A stretch of DNA of 64,000 nt from Pseudomonas fluorescens (GCF_018614655.1 NZ_JAGGOG010000003.1:372001-436000); one strand, 5' to 3'; positions 9,087 to 18,736 are shown, counted from the first letter of the stretch. Numbers and translations: made by a program. Notes: generated by a model from the letters alone, not told the origin.

Positions 9087-9115
9087 AACATTCATCTTCA
9101 CCTGGGAGTTCCACC

Positions 9116-9727
9116 ATGCGCCGTTTGTTGCTCGCTTTGCCGTTCGCCTTGTTGCCACTGGCCATCGCCCAGGCCGCTGACGAGCATGATCATGACCATG
9201 AACACGGCAGCCTCGGCGCCCACGAACACGGCGTCGGTCGCCTCAACGCGGTGCTCGACGGACAAGCCCTGGAACTGGAACTGGACAGCCCGGCGATGAA
9301 CCTGGTGGGGTTCGAACACCTCGCCACCTCCTCCGCTGATAAAGCCAAAGTCGTCGCCGCCCGCAAACAGTTGGAACAACCGCTGGTACTGTTCAACCTG
9401 CCAAAAGCCGCCGGTTGCGTGGTCAGCACCCAGGAACTGAACAGCCCGCTGTTCGGCGACAAACCTGAAGCCGATCATGACGACGACGATGCCGACCACG
9501 CCACCGATGGCAAAGGCGCCGCCGCCCACGAGCATCATCACGACCACAGCGAAATCCACGCCCACTACCAATTCAACTGCGCCACGCCGACCGCGTTGAG
9601 CAACCTCGACCTGAGCCAAGTGTTCAAGGCGTTCCCCGCCACTCAGAAAATTCAGGTACAACTCATTGGCCCGAGCGGCCAGCAGGGTGTTGAAGCGACA
9701 GCCGCGGCCGCTACCCTCAAATTCTGA
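9116..9727 (+). CDS. DUF2796 (ZrgA-like) periplasmic zinc-binding protein
   Basis: The 203-residue secreted protein has a signal peptide (residues 1-20) and two histidine-rich clusters. One follows the cleavage site (DEHDHDHEHGSLGAHEHG); the other lies at about residues 120-155 (DHDDDDADH and HEHHHDHSEIHAHYQF). The region between has the DUF2796 signature LNAVLDGQALELELDSPAMNLVGFEH. Family members support zinc uptake in Vibrio and Pseudomonas, probably by scavenging Zn(II) in the periplasm. It is followed by an ABC ATPase, permease and DUF3299 gene, the order of PA4063-PA4066. Confidence 0.88.
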   Translation: MRRLLLALPFALLPLAIAQAADEHDHDHEHGSLGAHEHGVGRLNAVLDGQALELELDSPAMNLVGFEHLATSSADKAKVVAARKQLEQPLVLFNLPKAAGCVVSTQELNSPLFGDKPEADHDDDDADHATDGKGAAAHEHHHDHSEIHAHYQFNCATPTALSNLDLSQVFKAFPATQKIQVQLIGPSGQQGVEATAAAATLKF

Positions 9728-9740
9728 GGCTTGCGCAATC

Positions 9741-9842
9741 TGTAGCCGCTGCCGAAGGTTGCGATAAGGTCCAAAGGGCCTTCAGATTTCAACACCCTGC
9801 GACCGGTTCCCGGTCGATCGCAGCCTGGCGGCAGCGGCTACA
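9741..9842. repeat. REP/BIME palindrome
   Basis: Arms TGTAGCCGCTGCC (9741-9753) and GGCAGCGGCTACA (9830-9842) form an inverted pair with a 76-bp centre containing further GC-rich pairing. It fills the gap between the DUF2796 gene and the ABC ATPase gene, so it could alter the relative expression of the two parts of the zinc operon. Confidence 0.8.
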
Positions 9843-9872
9843 ACGCTCCACTTTTTCGTGAATTGGCCTGAC

Positions 9873-10583
9873 ATGACCCAAGCACTTATCGAGCTGTCCG
9901 ACCTGGGCTTCAACTGGCCCGGTCATCCTCAACTGCTGGACATCCCGGCGTTTCGCCTTGAGCCAGGGGAAACCCTGTTCCTCAAAGGCCCCAGCGGCAG
10001 TGGCAAAACAACGTTGCTGGGCCTGCTGGGCGGCGTGCAGAAACCCAGTCGCGGCAGTATTCGCCTGTTGGGCCAGGAGCTGACCGAACTCTCGGCCGGT
10101 GCCCGTGACCGTTTTCGCGTCGACCATACCGGCTACATCTTCCAGCAGTTCAACCTGCTGCCGTTTCTCTCGGTGCGCGAGAATGTCGAACTGCCCTGCC
10201 ACTTCTCCAAGCTGCGGGCCCAACGGGCGATCCAGCGTCACGGCAGTGTCGACCAGGCCGCCGCGACCTTGCTCGCCCATTTGGGCCTGAAGGACCAGAA
10301 CCTGCTGGAGCGCCGCGCCGACTCCCTGTCCATCGGCCAACAACAACGTGTCGCCGCCGCCCGTGCACTGATCGGCCAGCCGGAACTGGTGATCGCCGAC
10401 GAGCCCACTTCAGCGCTGGATTACGACGCACGGGAAGCCTTCATTCAGCTGCTGTTCGCCGAATGCCGCGAAGCCGGCGCCAGCCTGTTGTTTGTCAGCC
10501 ATGACCAGAGCCTGGCGCCGCTGTTCGACCGCAACCTGTCGCTGGCCGAACTCAATCGCGCCGCCACGCCCGTAGAGGTTTGA
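9873..10583 (+). CDS. ABC transporter ATP-binding protein (LolD/MacB type)
   Basis: This 236-residue ATPase has Walker A GPSGSGKTTL at about residue 36, a Q-loop YIFQQFNLLPFLSVRENVELP, signature LSIGQQQRVAAARAL and Walker B LVIADEPTSALD. The family (LolD/MacB/FtsE-like) pairs with FtsX-domain permeases, as here. The ATG at 9873 is chosen; an in-frame GTG five codons upstream is possible. It lies in the zinc-linked cluster equivalent to PA4064. The substrate is not known; zinc or a zinc chelate is an inference from context. Confidence 0.88.
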   Translation: MTQALIELSDLGFNWPGHPQLLDIPAFRLEPGETLFLKGPSGSGKTTLLGLLGGVQKPSRGSIRLLGQELTELSAGARDRFRVDHTGYIFQQFNLLPFLSVRENVELPCHFSKLRAQRAIQRHGSVDQAAATLLAHLGLKDQNLLERRADSLSIGQQQRVAAARALIGQPELVIADEPTSALDYDAREAFIQLLFAECREAGASLLFVSHDQSLAPLFDRNLSLAELNRAATPVEV

Positions 10584-10584
10584 G

Positions 10585-11850
10585 ATGTATTTGTTTCGTC
10601 TAGCCATGGCCAGCTTGGCTAACCGCCGCTTTACCGCGATCCTCACCGCCTTCGCCATCGCCCTTTCGGTGTGCCTGCTGCTGGCAGTGGAGCGGGTGCG
10701 CACCGAAGCCCGCGCCAGTTTCGCCAGCACCATCAGCGGCACCGATCTAATCGTGGGCGCGCGTTCCGGCTCGGTCAATCTGCTGCTGTATTCGGTGTTC
10801 CGCATCGGCAACGCCACCAACAATATTCGCTGGGACAGCTACGAACATTTCGCTGCCAACCCGCAGGTGAAATGGGCGATCCCGATTTCCCTCGGCGACT
10901 CCCACCGCGGCTACCGCGTGATGGGCACCAACGAATCCTACTTCGAACATTATCAATATGGCCGCAGGCAGAACCTGGAACTGGCCAGCGGTCGCGCCTT
11001 CGCCACCGACCCTTTCGAGGTGGTGCTCGGCGCCGAAGTGGCTGATGCACTGCATTACAAACTCGGCGACAAGCTGGTGCTGGCCCACGGCGTGGCGGTG
11101 GTCAGCCTGGTCAAGCACGATGACAAGCCGTTCACGGTGGTCGGTATCCTCAAGCGCACCGGTACACCGGTGGATCGCACGCTGCATATCAGCCTCGGCG
11201 GCATGGAAGCGATTCATATTGATTGGCACAACGGCGTGCCGGCGCAAGGCAAGGGCCGTATCAGCGCCGATCAGGCGCGCAACATGGACCTCACACCGCA
11301 AGCCATCACCGCGTTCATGCTGGGCCTGAACAACAAGATCTCGACCTTCACCCTGCAACGGGAGATCAATGAGTTCCGTGGCGAGCCCATGCTGGCGATT
11401 CTGCCAGGCGTGGCTTTGCAGGAGCTGTGGAGCATGATGGGCACCGCCGAAAAGGCGCTGTTCGTGATCTCGTTATTTGTGGTGCTGACCGGTTTGATCG
11501 GCATGCTCACGGCGATTCTTACCAGCCTCAACGAGCGTCGTCGGGAAATGGCAATCCTGCGCTCGGTCGGTGCGCGGCCCTGGCATATTGCGACCTTGCT
11601 GATTTTTGAAGCCTTCGCCCTGGCGCTCTCCGGTGTCGTCGCAGGCGTTGGGTTACTGTACGTGTGCATCGCCGCCTCGCGGGGCTATCTGCAGGCCAAT
11701 TACGGGCTGGATTTGCCGCTGTCCTGGCCGAGCGAATATGAGTGGACGCTGTTGGCCGGTATCCTTGTCGCCGCCCTGTTGATGGGCAGCGTGCCGGCTT
11801 GGCGCGCCTACCGACAATCATTGGCCGACGGCCTGTCCATACGTTTATGA
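10585..11850 (+). CDS. FtsX-domain ABC transporter permease
   Basis: The 421-residue membrane protein begins MYLFRLAMASLANRRFTAIL, with TM1 near residues 15-35 and a large periplasmic domain (MacB_PCD type) to about residue 280. Three C-terminal TM helices follow around 285-310, 330-355 and 385-405, separated by NERRREMAILRSVGA, the coupling-helix motif of FtsX permeases. It starts one base after the ATPase stop. It is equivalent to PA4065 and presumably works with the upstream ATPase and with the downstream DUF3299 protein, whose start region overlaps its end. Confidence 0.88.
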   Translation: MYLFRLAMASLANRRFTAILTAFAIALSVCLLLAVERVRTEARASFASTISGTDLIVGARSGSVNLLLYSVFRIGNATNNIRWDSYEHFAANPQVKWAIPISLGDSHRGYRVMGTNESYFEHYQYGRRQNLELASGRAFATDPFEVVLGAEVADALHYKLGDKLVLAHGVAVVSLVKHDDKPFTVVGILKRTGTPVDRTLHISLGGMEAIHIDWHNGVPAQGKGRISADQARNMDLTPQAITAFMLGLNNKISTFTLQREINEFRGEPMLAILPGVALQELWSMMGTAEKALFVISLFVVLTGLIGMLTAILTSLNERRREMAILRSVGARPWHIATLLIFEAFALALSGVVAGVGLLYVCIAASRGYLQANYGLDLPLSWPSEYEWTLLAGILVAALLMGSVPAWRAYRQSLADGLSIRL

Positions 11851-11861
11851 GGAAGGTTCTG

Positions 11862-12383
11862 ATGCGTCGTGCCCTGCTTGCGTTGTTATTGCTGGTGGCC
11901 TTGCCCGCCTGGGCTGCCGAGCAGCCCAGGGACCTGTCGTGGCAGGAGATGATTCCGCCGGATGCACCAGCGGAGATCCCAAACATGAAACCGCTGCACG
12001 ACTTGTCGGGCATGGCCGACGCCTTGTCCGTCGAGGCCTCACCGGCGGCCAAGCAGGACCTGCCCAATGCCCCGGTGGTGCAGAGCCTGAACGGCAAGCT
12101 CATACGCCTGCCAGGCTACATCGTGCCGCTGGAAGTCAGCGAAGAAGGCCGCACCACGGAGTTTCTACTGGTGCCGTATTTCGGCGCCTGCATCCACGTG
12201 CCGCCACCGCCATCAAACCAGATCGTGCATGTCAAAAGCGAAGTGGGCGTGAAGCTCGACGAGCTCTATCAGCCGTACTGGATTGAAGGCCAGATGCAGG
12301 TCAAACCGTCCAGCAGTGAGTTGGCGGACGCCGGGTATCAGATGGATGCCGAGAAGATTTATGTGTATGAGCTGCAGGAATAA
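11862..12383 (+). CDS. DUF3299 periplasmic protein
   Basis: The 173-residue protein has a signal peptide (RRALLALLLLVALPAWAAEQ) and a DUF3299 domain with IRLPGYIVPLE and the conserved FLLVPYFGACIHVPPPPSNQIV. The cysteine of FGACIHVP and nearby acidic residues could bind metal, but this is inference. It is equivalent to PA4066 of the zinc-responsive cluster. The start at 11862 is preferred because GAGGAAGG lies about 5 bases upstream; an ATGA overlap with the permease stop at 11847 is the alternative. Confidence 0.82.
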   Translation: MRRALLALLLLVALPAWAAEQPRDLSWQEMIPPDAPAEIPNMKPLHDLSGMADALSVEASPAAKQDLPNAPVVQSLNGKLIRLPGYIVPLEVSEEGRTTEFLLVPYFGACIHVPPPPSNQIVHVKSEVGVKLDELYQPYWIEGQMQVKPSSSELADAGYQMDAEKIYVYELQE

Positions 12384-12479
12384 CGCGTGATTACCGTTTC
12401 ATTGAGCTGAGTCAAAGGCTCGAACGGAACGATCTTTACCATTGGACGTATCCCTTTTAATACGTCCTTTGGAGCTCCC

Positions 12480-13178
12480 ATGAACAAGTCCCTGCTCAGT
12501 GCGTCTCTCTTCGCACTCGCCCTCGCAGCCCCCGTTGCCCACGCCCACGAAGCCGGGGACATCCTGATCCGTGCGGGTGCAATCACCGTCAACCCGAAGG
12601 CCGACAGCGGCAGCGTAAAAGTTGACCAGGGGCCGTTGGCGGGTACCAACCTGGGCGGCAAGGCGACCATGAGCAGCGACACTCAGTTGGGCCTCAACTT
12701 TGCCTACATGTTCACCAGCCACTGGGGTATCGAACTGCTCGCGGCCACGCCGTTCGAGCATGACGTGAAACTCAAGAACACCGCGCTGGGTGCCGCCAAC
12801 GGCAAGCTCGGTACGCTCAAACACCTGCCGCCGACCCTGAGCGTCGTGTACTACCCACTGGACAGCAAGTCGGCGTTCCAACCGTATGTGGGCGCCGGTA
12901 TCAACTACACCTGGATCTACGACGAACACGTCGGCAGCCGCGCCGAGCAGGCCGGTTTCAGCAACTTCAAGGCTGAAAACTCCTGGGGTTGGGCTGCACA
13001 GATCGGTGCCGACTACATGATCACCGACAAGTGGATGATCAACGGCCAGATTCGCTACATCGACATCAGCACCAAAGCCACCGTCGACAACAACGCCCTG
13101 GCTGCCGGTACTCGGGCCAAGGTCAATGTGGATGTAGATCCGATGGTTTACATGGTTGGTATTGGCTACAAGTTCTGA
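12480..13178 (+). CDS. oprG: outer-membrane protein OprG (OmpW family)
   Basis: This 232-residue eight-stranded OmpW-type barrel has a signal peptide ending AHAHEAG. Residues from about 24 (AGDILIRAGAITVNPK) begin the first strand. The family motif LGLNFAYMFTSHWGIELLAATPF is visible, as are PTLSVVYYPL and a C-terminal phenylalanine (VGIGYKF). OmpW proteins pass small hydrophobic molecules laterally through the outer membrane. The location after the DUF3299 gene matches PA4067. The upstream gap of about 95 bp has room for its own promoter. Confidence 0.93.
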   Translation: MNKSLLSASLFALALAAPVAHAHEAGDILIRAGAITVNPKADSGSVKVDQGPLAGTNLGGKATMSSDTQLGLNFAYMFTSHWGIELLAATPFEHDVKLKNTALGAANGKLGTLKHLPPTLSVVYYPLDSKSAFQPYVGAGINYTWIYDEHVGSRAEQAGFSNFKAENSWGWAAQIGADYMITDKWMINGQIRYIDISTKATVDNNALAAGTRAKVNVDVDPMVYMVGIGYKF

Positions 13179-13208
13179 CCACGACTTAAGTAACGCCGCC
13201 TAACGAAA

Positions 13209-13381
13209 TGTGGGAGCGGGCTTGCTCGCGAAGACTGTAGCCGCTGCCGAGGCACGAGGCTGCGATGCGTGTCCGCAGGACCGCCCTTGGGGCCGCTGCG
13301 TGGAATGCCGCACCAAGCCCATCGCAGCCTCATTCTTCGGCAGCGGCTACAACCGCTTTCGCGAGCAAGCCCGCTCCCACA
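13209..13381. repeat. nested double REP palindrome
   Basis: Outer arms TGTGGGAGCGGGCTTGCTCG (13209-13228) and the complementary CGAGCAAGCCCGCTCCCACA (13362-13381) enclose a second, unrelated pair. The inner pair is TGTAGCCGCTGCCGA (13236-13250) and TCGGCAGCGGCTACA (13337-13351). One REP family therefore sits inside a palindrome of another. It lies between oprG and the convergent epimerase-like gene, where it may also stop transcription. Confidence 0.85.
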
Positions 13382-13399
13382 TTTTGTTTTGTGTTGTAT

Positions 13400-14284
13400 T
13401 CAGCTATGTCGGTAAAACCGATCCAGCAATGCGGGCAACCCTGCCCGCCACGCCCGAGGCTTGATGCCGAAGGTGTGCAGAATCTTCTTGCAGGCCAGCA
13501 CCGCATGCTGCGGTTCTTCAGCGGCATCCGGCCGGGCGGCGTGGGCCTGGGCGGTAGGCGATTCAATCGCCAGCACATGGAAGTTGCGTGCTTCAGTCAA
13601 AATCGCCTGGCCCAGGGCCAGCGGCGTGGTCGCCTCGTGACCGGCATAGTGGTAGGTCCCCCACAACGGCGCAGCGCAATCGAGTTGCTTGAGCACGGAA
13701 ATGATGACCCGAGCGGCATCGTCCACCGGCGTCGGATTGCCACGACGGTCGTCGGCCATCAGTAATTCGTCAGGTTTCTCGGCCCGGACCAGGAAGCGTC
13801 CGAGGGTGCCATCGACGCTGTCATCCAGCAGCCAGCCAAAACGCAACAACACATGCTGCGGACAGGTGGCGCGTACGCTCTGCTCGATGCGCCATAACGC
13901 CTGACCGCGCAAGCCCAAGGGCACCGGCTCGTCTTTTTCGCTGTAGGCAGTGGCGCGGGAGCCATCGAACACGCGGTAGCTGGACGGTTGCACCAAGGTG
14001 ATGTTGTGGTGTTGGCAGAGTTCGGCCAGACGCTCGATGGCGAACTCCTGCCCGGCCAGCCGCGTTTCGCTGACGGTCTCCGCCTGAAACCAGTCGAAGT
14101 AGTAGGCGAGATTGATCAAGGCATCGGGACGGGTGTCGTCGAGCAATTGGGTGAGGCTTGCGGCATCCCAGCCGTCTTGGGGCGGTTTAGGGGCGAGGAA
14201 TCCGATGTCTTCCTCCGCACCGAGGCGAATCAGCGCCTGCCCGAGGGCATTCCCGCCGCCCAGTAACATAAGGCGCATTCGCAT
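13400..14284 (-). CDS. NAD(P)-dependent sugar-nucleotide epimerase/reductase-like protein (RmlD-type)
   Basis: This 294-residue short-chain dehydrogenase-type Rossmann protein starts RLMLLGGGNALGQALIRLG, a glycine-rich dinucleotide site. It continues with DALINLAYYFDWF and the strand SSYRVFDGS. A YSEKDEPVPLGLRGQALWR segment may hold the reductase-type active site, but the classical YxxxK is altered. RmlD-like members reduce dTDP-sugars; the real substrate here is unknown. The position beside oprG matches PA4068. Two closely spaced ATG codons are possible starts (14284, 14278). Confidence 0.75.
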   Translation of the reverse strand: MRMRLMLLGGGNALGQALIRLGAEEDIGFLAPKPPQDGWDAASLTQLLDDTRPDALINLAYYFDWFQAETVSETRLAGQEFAIERLAELCQHHNITLVQPSSYRVFDGSRATAYSEKDEPVPLGLRGQALWRIEQSVRATCPQHVLLRFGWLLDDSVDGTLGRFLVRAEKPDELLMADDRRGNPTPVDDAARVIISVLKQLDCAAPLWGTYHYAGHEATTPLALGQAILTEARNFHVLAIESPTAQAHAARPDAAEEPQHAVLACKKILHTFGIKPRAWRAGLPALLDRFYRHS

Positions 14285-14451
14285 AGATTGAGCAGGCCCG
14301 GTCTGTTTGGAACGATGGTTATTATCGACAGGCTTGTGAGCCGTGCCGTTGGCATTTGCCAGAATCGTTGCATTTTGCGGGTTTGTAGCGCAACCGTCAC
14401 TTAGAAAGTGTGGGGTTGCAAGTTACCCCGGCCGGCCGCATAAATTGTCCC

Positions 14452-17400
14452 ATGAACCTTCCTGAATCCACGGACACGGTATTGAAGGGCTTCCACCCCG
14501 CCGTCAGTGCCTGGTTCCGCAGCACATTTCCCTCGGTGACCATCGCCCAGGCCCAGGCGTGGCCACTGATCCGCCAGCGCCGCTCGACCCTGATCGCCGC
14601 ACCCACCGGCTCGGGCAAGACCCTGACGGCCTTCCTCGCCGTGCTGGACGACCTGGTCCATCAAGGCCTGGCCAATGGCGGCCAGTTGCCAGAGCAGACC
14701 CAAGTGGTTTACGTCTCGCCCCTCAAGGCGTTGTCCAACGATATCCAGATCAACCTGCAAGCCCCGCTGGCCGGCATCACCGAGCACCTGCAACGCCAGG
14801 GCCTGGCACCGCTGGAAATTCGCACCGCCGTGCGCACCGGCGATACCCCGCAAAAAGACCGGGCGCTGATGCGCAAAAAATCGCCGCATATTCTGGTTAC
14901 CACCCCGGAATCGCTCTACGTGCTGCTGGGCTCGGACTCCGGCCGCCAGATGCTCGCCAGCACCCGCACAGTCATCGTCGATGAAATCCACGCCATCGCC
15001 GCCAGTAAACGCGGCAGTCATCTGGCCCTCAGCCTGGAGCGTTTGCAGGGACTGTGCAGCGAGCCGCTGACCCGCATCGGTCTGTCGGCCACGCAAAAAC
15101 CCATCGAAGCGGTATCGCGTTTTCTGGTGGGCACCGACCGCCCCTGTGAGATCGTCGACATCGGCCACGCCCGCCCCCGCGACCTGGACATCGAAGTGCC
15201 GCCCGTGCCGCTGTCGGCGGTGATGGCCCATGATGTCTGGGACTTGGTCTACGACCGCCTCGCCGAACTGGCCCGCGCCCACCGCACCACACTGATTTTC
15301 GTCAACACTCGGCGCCTGGCCGAACGCCTGGCCCGGCACCTGAGCGAACGCCTCGGCAAGGAGGCCGTGGCCGCCCACCACGGTAGCCTGGCCAAGGAGT
15401 TGCGCCTGGACGCCGAGCAACGGCTTAAAAGCGGCGCGCTACAGGTGCTGATCGCCACGGCATCCCTGGAGCTGGGGATTGATATCGGTGAAGTCGACCT
15501 GGTGTGCCAGATCGGTTCGCCCGGCTCCATCAATGGTTTTTTGCAACGGGTCGGTCGCTCCGGACACCAAGTGGGCGGTACACCCAAGGGCCGTTTGTTC
15601 GCCACCACCCGCGACGACCTGATCGAATGCGCCGCCCTGCTCGACTGCGTGCGCCGGGGCGAACTGGACACGTTGCTGATCCCGGTCGCGCCGCTGGACG
15701 TGCTGGCCCAACAGATCATCGCCGAAGTCAGTTGCCAGGAATGGCAGGAACACGCGCTGCTGGATTTGATCCGCCGCGCCGCGCCCTATACCACCTTGGA
15801 CGATGGCCATTACCAAGCGCTGCTGCACATGCTCGCCGAAGGCTACAACGGGCGCCAAGGTATCCGCAGCGCCTACCTGCACCGTGATGCCCTGACCCGC
15901 ACCCTGCGCGGCCGCCGAGGCGCCAAGCTGACCGCCGTGACCAGCGGCGGTACCATCCCCGACAACGCCGACTACAGCGTGCTGCTGGAGCCACAAAGCC
16001 TGAACATCGGCAGCGTGAATGAAGACTTCGCCGTGGAAAGCATCGCCGGGGATATCTTCCAACTGGGCAATACCTCGTATCGCATCCTGCGGGTGGAGAC
16101 CGGTAAGGTGCGGGTCGAAGACGCCCACGGGCAACCGCCGACCATTCCGTTCTGGCTCGGTGAAGCACCGGGGCGCAGCACCGAGTTGTCGTTTGCCGTG
16201 GCTCGGTTGCATGGGCAACTGGATGAGTTGCTGGCCGCCACACCCGGTGATCTGCAACCGGCCCTCGACTGGCTGACGGGCACCCTCGGGTTGAACCTGG
16301 CCAGTGCCGAACAACTGGTGGATTACCTGGCGCGAGCGCGGCTGGCGTTGAGCGCCTTGCCGTCCCAGGACATGTTGATCATGGAGCGGTTCTTCGACGA
16401 ATCCGGCGGCACCCAACTGATCATTCATACGCCGTTCGGCAGCCGCATCAACCGTGCCTGGGGCCTGGCCCTGCGCAAGCGGTTTTGCCGCACCTTCAAC
16501 TTCGAGTTGCAAGCCGCCGCCAGCGAGGACGCCATCGTGCTGTCGCTGTCTACCAGCCACAGTTTTGAGCTGGATGAAGTGTGGCGCTACCTGCACAGCA
16601 ACAGCGCCGAACACATCCTGATCCAGGCCTTGTTGGATGCGCCGTTGTTCGGTGTGCGCTGGCGCTGGAATGCCGGGGTGGCCCTGGCGTTGCCGCGTTA
16701 CAGCGGTGGGCGCAAGGTGGCGCCGCAGATCCAGCGGATGAAAAGCGAAGACCTGATCGCCAGCATCTTCCCCGATCAGATTGCGTGCCTGGAGAACCTC
16801 GCCGGCGAGCGGGAAATACCCGCTCACCCGCTGGTGGAACAAACCCTCGATGACTGTTTGCACGAGGCCATGGACAGCGAGGGCTGGCTGGCCCTGCTAC
16901 GGCGTATGGAGCGCGGCGAGATTCGCCTGATCAGCCGTGACCTACCCGCACCGTCGCCACTGGCGGCGGAAATTCTCAGCGCCCGGCCCTACACCTTTCT
17001 GGATGATGCTCCGCTGGAAGAGCGCCGCACCCAGGCCGTGCTCAATCGGCGTTGGAGCGACCCACACAGCACCGACGACCTCGGCGCACTGGATGCCGAT
17101 GCCATCGCCGGGGTACGCGAAGAAGCCTGGCCCGCGCCCAATGGCCTGGATGAAATGCATGAGGCGCTGATGAGCCTGGCGTGCATCGCCGACGCCGAGG
17201 TCACCCCACAATGGAACGAATGGCTGCAGGCCCTGGCCGACAGCGGACGCGCCAGTCGTTTGCAGATCAGCGCCGAGCAGGCCGTGTGGGTCGCGTTGGA
17301 GCGTTTGAGTTGTTGGCAGGCGATTTGCCCGAACGATCTGCCGTTGTTACCCGGTTTCGATGAGCCCTGGACCTTTGAAGAAGCCATGGTGGAAGTGCTG

Positions 17401-18732
17401 CGGGCACGGCTCGGCGGCTTCGGCCCGTTGACCCTGCTCGAGATCGCCACGCCCCTGGCCTTGCCGGTGGCCGCCGTGACCCAGGCCCTGGCGCAACTGG
17501 AACGCGAAGGCTATGTGCTGCGCGGTCAGTTCAGCCCAGGCGCTCGCGAAGAACAATGGTGCGAGCGGCATCTGCTGGCGCGGATTCATCGCTACACGGT
17601 CAAGCGCCTGCGCCGGGAAATCGAGCCGGTGGCGTTGCAGGATTTCATGCGTTTCCTGTTCGATTGGCAGCACCTGTCCGAGGGCACACGAGGCCAGGGC
17701 AGCGCGGTGTTGGCGCAGATCGTCGGCCAGTTCGAGGGGTATCCCGCTGCCACATCGGCGTGGGACAGTGATTTGCTGAGCGCGCGGATCAAGGACTATT
17801 CGCCCAGTTGGCTGGACGAGTTGTGCCGCAGCGGCAAGCTGGTATGGATTCGTCTCAGCACCAAGGCCAGCACGGTTGCGCTGCGCAGTACGCCGGTGGT
17901 GCTATTACCGCGTAGCCAAGTGGCGTTGTGGAGTGGGTTGACCGAGGCGGCTGACAGTCAGGAGTTGTCACCCAAGGCGCAGAAAGTCCATCAGGCCTTG
18001 CGTGACCACGGCGCGCTGTTTTTCGATGAGCTGATCCACGAATCCCATCTATTACGCAGTGAGCTGGAAACCGCTTTGCAGGAACTGGTGGGCGCCGGGC
18101 TAGTGAACGCCGACAGCTTCGCCGGTCTGCGCGCGCTGACCACGCCTGCCAGCAAACGTCAGGCGCGCAGCAGTCGACGTGGGCGCGGGGCGTTTGTCGG
18201 CGGGATGGACGATGCCGGGCGGTGGGCGCTGGTGCGCAGAGCCTCGGTCACCGACGGTACACGTCCGGCGGCACACTCGGCCGAGACCCTGGAGCATGTG
18301 GCGATGACACTGCTGCGTCGCTACGGCGTAGTGTTTTGGCGCCTGCTGGAGCGTGAGGCGGATTGGTTGCCCAGTTGGCGGGAATTGCTGCGCACCTTCC
18401 ATCGGTTGGAGGCGCGGGGCGAGATTCGCGGTGGACGGTTTGTCAGCGGCCTGGCGGGTGAGCAGTTCGCCCTGCCGGAAGCGATCCCGCTGCTGCGCGA
18501 AGTCCGGCGTCGCCCCCATGACGGCAGCTTGATTGCGGTGTGTGGGGCCGATCCGTTGAACCTGGTGGGCACGCTGCTGCCGGGCGCCAAGGTGCCGGCG
18601 TTGAGCGGTAATCGGCTGGTATACCGCGATGGCTTGCCGGTGGCGGTGGAGATTGCCGGCAAGCAGCAGGTGTTGCTGGAGCTGGATCAACCGGCGGCGG
18701 CCGAAGTGCACACCAGACTGGTTCGCCACTAA
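14452..18732 (+). CDS. lhr: large ATP-dependent helicase Lhr
   Basis: Lhr is a DNA-repair-linked SF2 3'-5' helicase; 1426 residues match the long form. Domains in order: RecA1 with Walker A APTGSGKTLTAF (about residue 45) and VDEIHAIAASKRG (DEIH box, about residue 175); RecA2 with LIFVNTRRLAERLARHL, ATASLELGIDIG and QRVGRSGHQ; winged helix; an Lhr core beta-sheet domain; then a C-terminal domain from about residue 850 related to AlkZ-like/tandem winged-helix parts. The ATG at 14452 gives the family-like start NLPESTDTVLKGFHPAVSAWF. Lhr unwinds RNA:DNA hybrids, and in P. putida its long form carries a uracil glycosylase activity. Confidence 0.93.
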   Translation: MNLPESTDTVLKGFHPAVSAWFRSTFPSVTIAQAQAWPLIRQRRSTLIAAPTGSGKTLTAFLAVLDDLVHQGLANGGQLPEQTQVVYVSPLKALSNDIQINLQAPLAGITEHLQRQGLAPLEIRTAVRTGDTPQKDRALMRKKSPHILVTTPESLYVLLGSDSGRQMLASTRTVIVDEIHAIAASKRGSHLALSLERLQGLCSEPLTRIGLSATQKPIEAVSRFLVGTDRPCEIVDIGHARPRDLDIEVPPVPLSAVMAHDVWDLVYDRLAELARAHRTTLIFVNTRRLAERLARHLSERLGKEAVAAHHGSLAKELRLDAEQRLKSGALQVLIATASLELGIDIGEVDLVCQIGSPGSINGFLQRVGRSGHQVGGTPKGRLFATTRDDLIECAALLDCVRRGELDTLLIPVAPLDVLAQQIIAEVSCQEWQEHALLDLIRRAAPYTTLDDGHYQALLHMLAEGYNGRQGIRSAYLHRDALTRTLRGRRGAKLTAVTSGGTIPDNADYSVLLEPQSLNIGSVNEDFAVESIAGDIFQLGNTSYRILRVETGKVRVEDAHGQPPTIPFWLGEAPGRSTELSFAVARLHGQLDELLAATPGDLQPALDWLTGTLGLNLASAEQLVDYLARARLALSALPSQDMLIMERFFDESGGTQLIIHTPFGSRINRAWGLALRKRFCRTFNFELQAAASEDAIVLSLSTSHSFELDEVWRYLHSNSAEHILIQALLDAPLFGVRWRWNAGVALALPRYSGGRKVAPQIQRMKSEDLIASIFPDQIACLENLAGEREIPAHPLVEQTLDDCLHEAMDSEGWLALLRRMERGEIRLISRDLPAPSPLAAEILSARPYTFLDDAPLEERRTQAVLNRRWSDPHSTDDLGALDADAIAGVREEAWPAPNGLDEMHEALMSLACIADAEVTPQWNEWLQALADSGRASRLQISAEQAVWVALERLSCWQAICPNDLPLLPGFDEPWTFEEAMVEVLRARLGGFGPLTLLEIATPLALPVAAVTQALAQLEREGYVLRGQFSPGAREEQWCERHLLARIHRYTVKRLRREIEPVALQDFMRFLFDWQHLSEGTRGQGSAVLAQIVGQFEGYPAATSAWDSDLLSARIKDYSPSWLDELCRSGKLVWIRLSTKASTVALRSTPVVLLPRSQVALWSGLTEAADSQELSPKAQKVHQALRDHGALFFDELIHESHLLRSELETALQELVGAGLVNADSFAGLRALTTPASKRQARSSRRGRGAFVGGMDDAGRWALVRRASVTDGTRPAAHSAETLEHVAMTLLRRYGVVFWRLLEREADWLPSWRELLRTFHRLEARGEIRGGRFVSGLAGEQFALPEAIPLLREVRRRPHDGSLIAVCGADPLNLVGTLLPGAKVPALSGNRLVYRDGLPVAVEIAGKQQVLLELDQPAAAEVHTRLVRH

Positions 18733-18736
18733 ATCC

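Noticed and set aside
14401..16863. Two large antisense frames (339 and 474 codons) under lhr
   Set aside because: They are mirror products of the GC-rich third-position bias of lhr, with Gln/Gly/His-rich, low-complexity translations and no domain.
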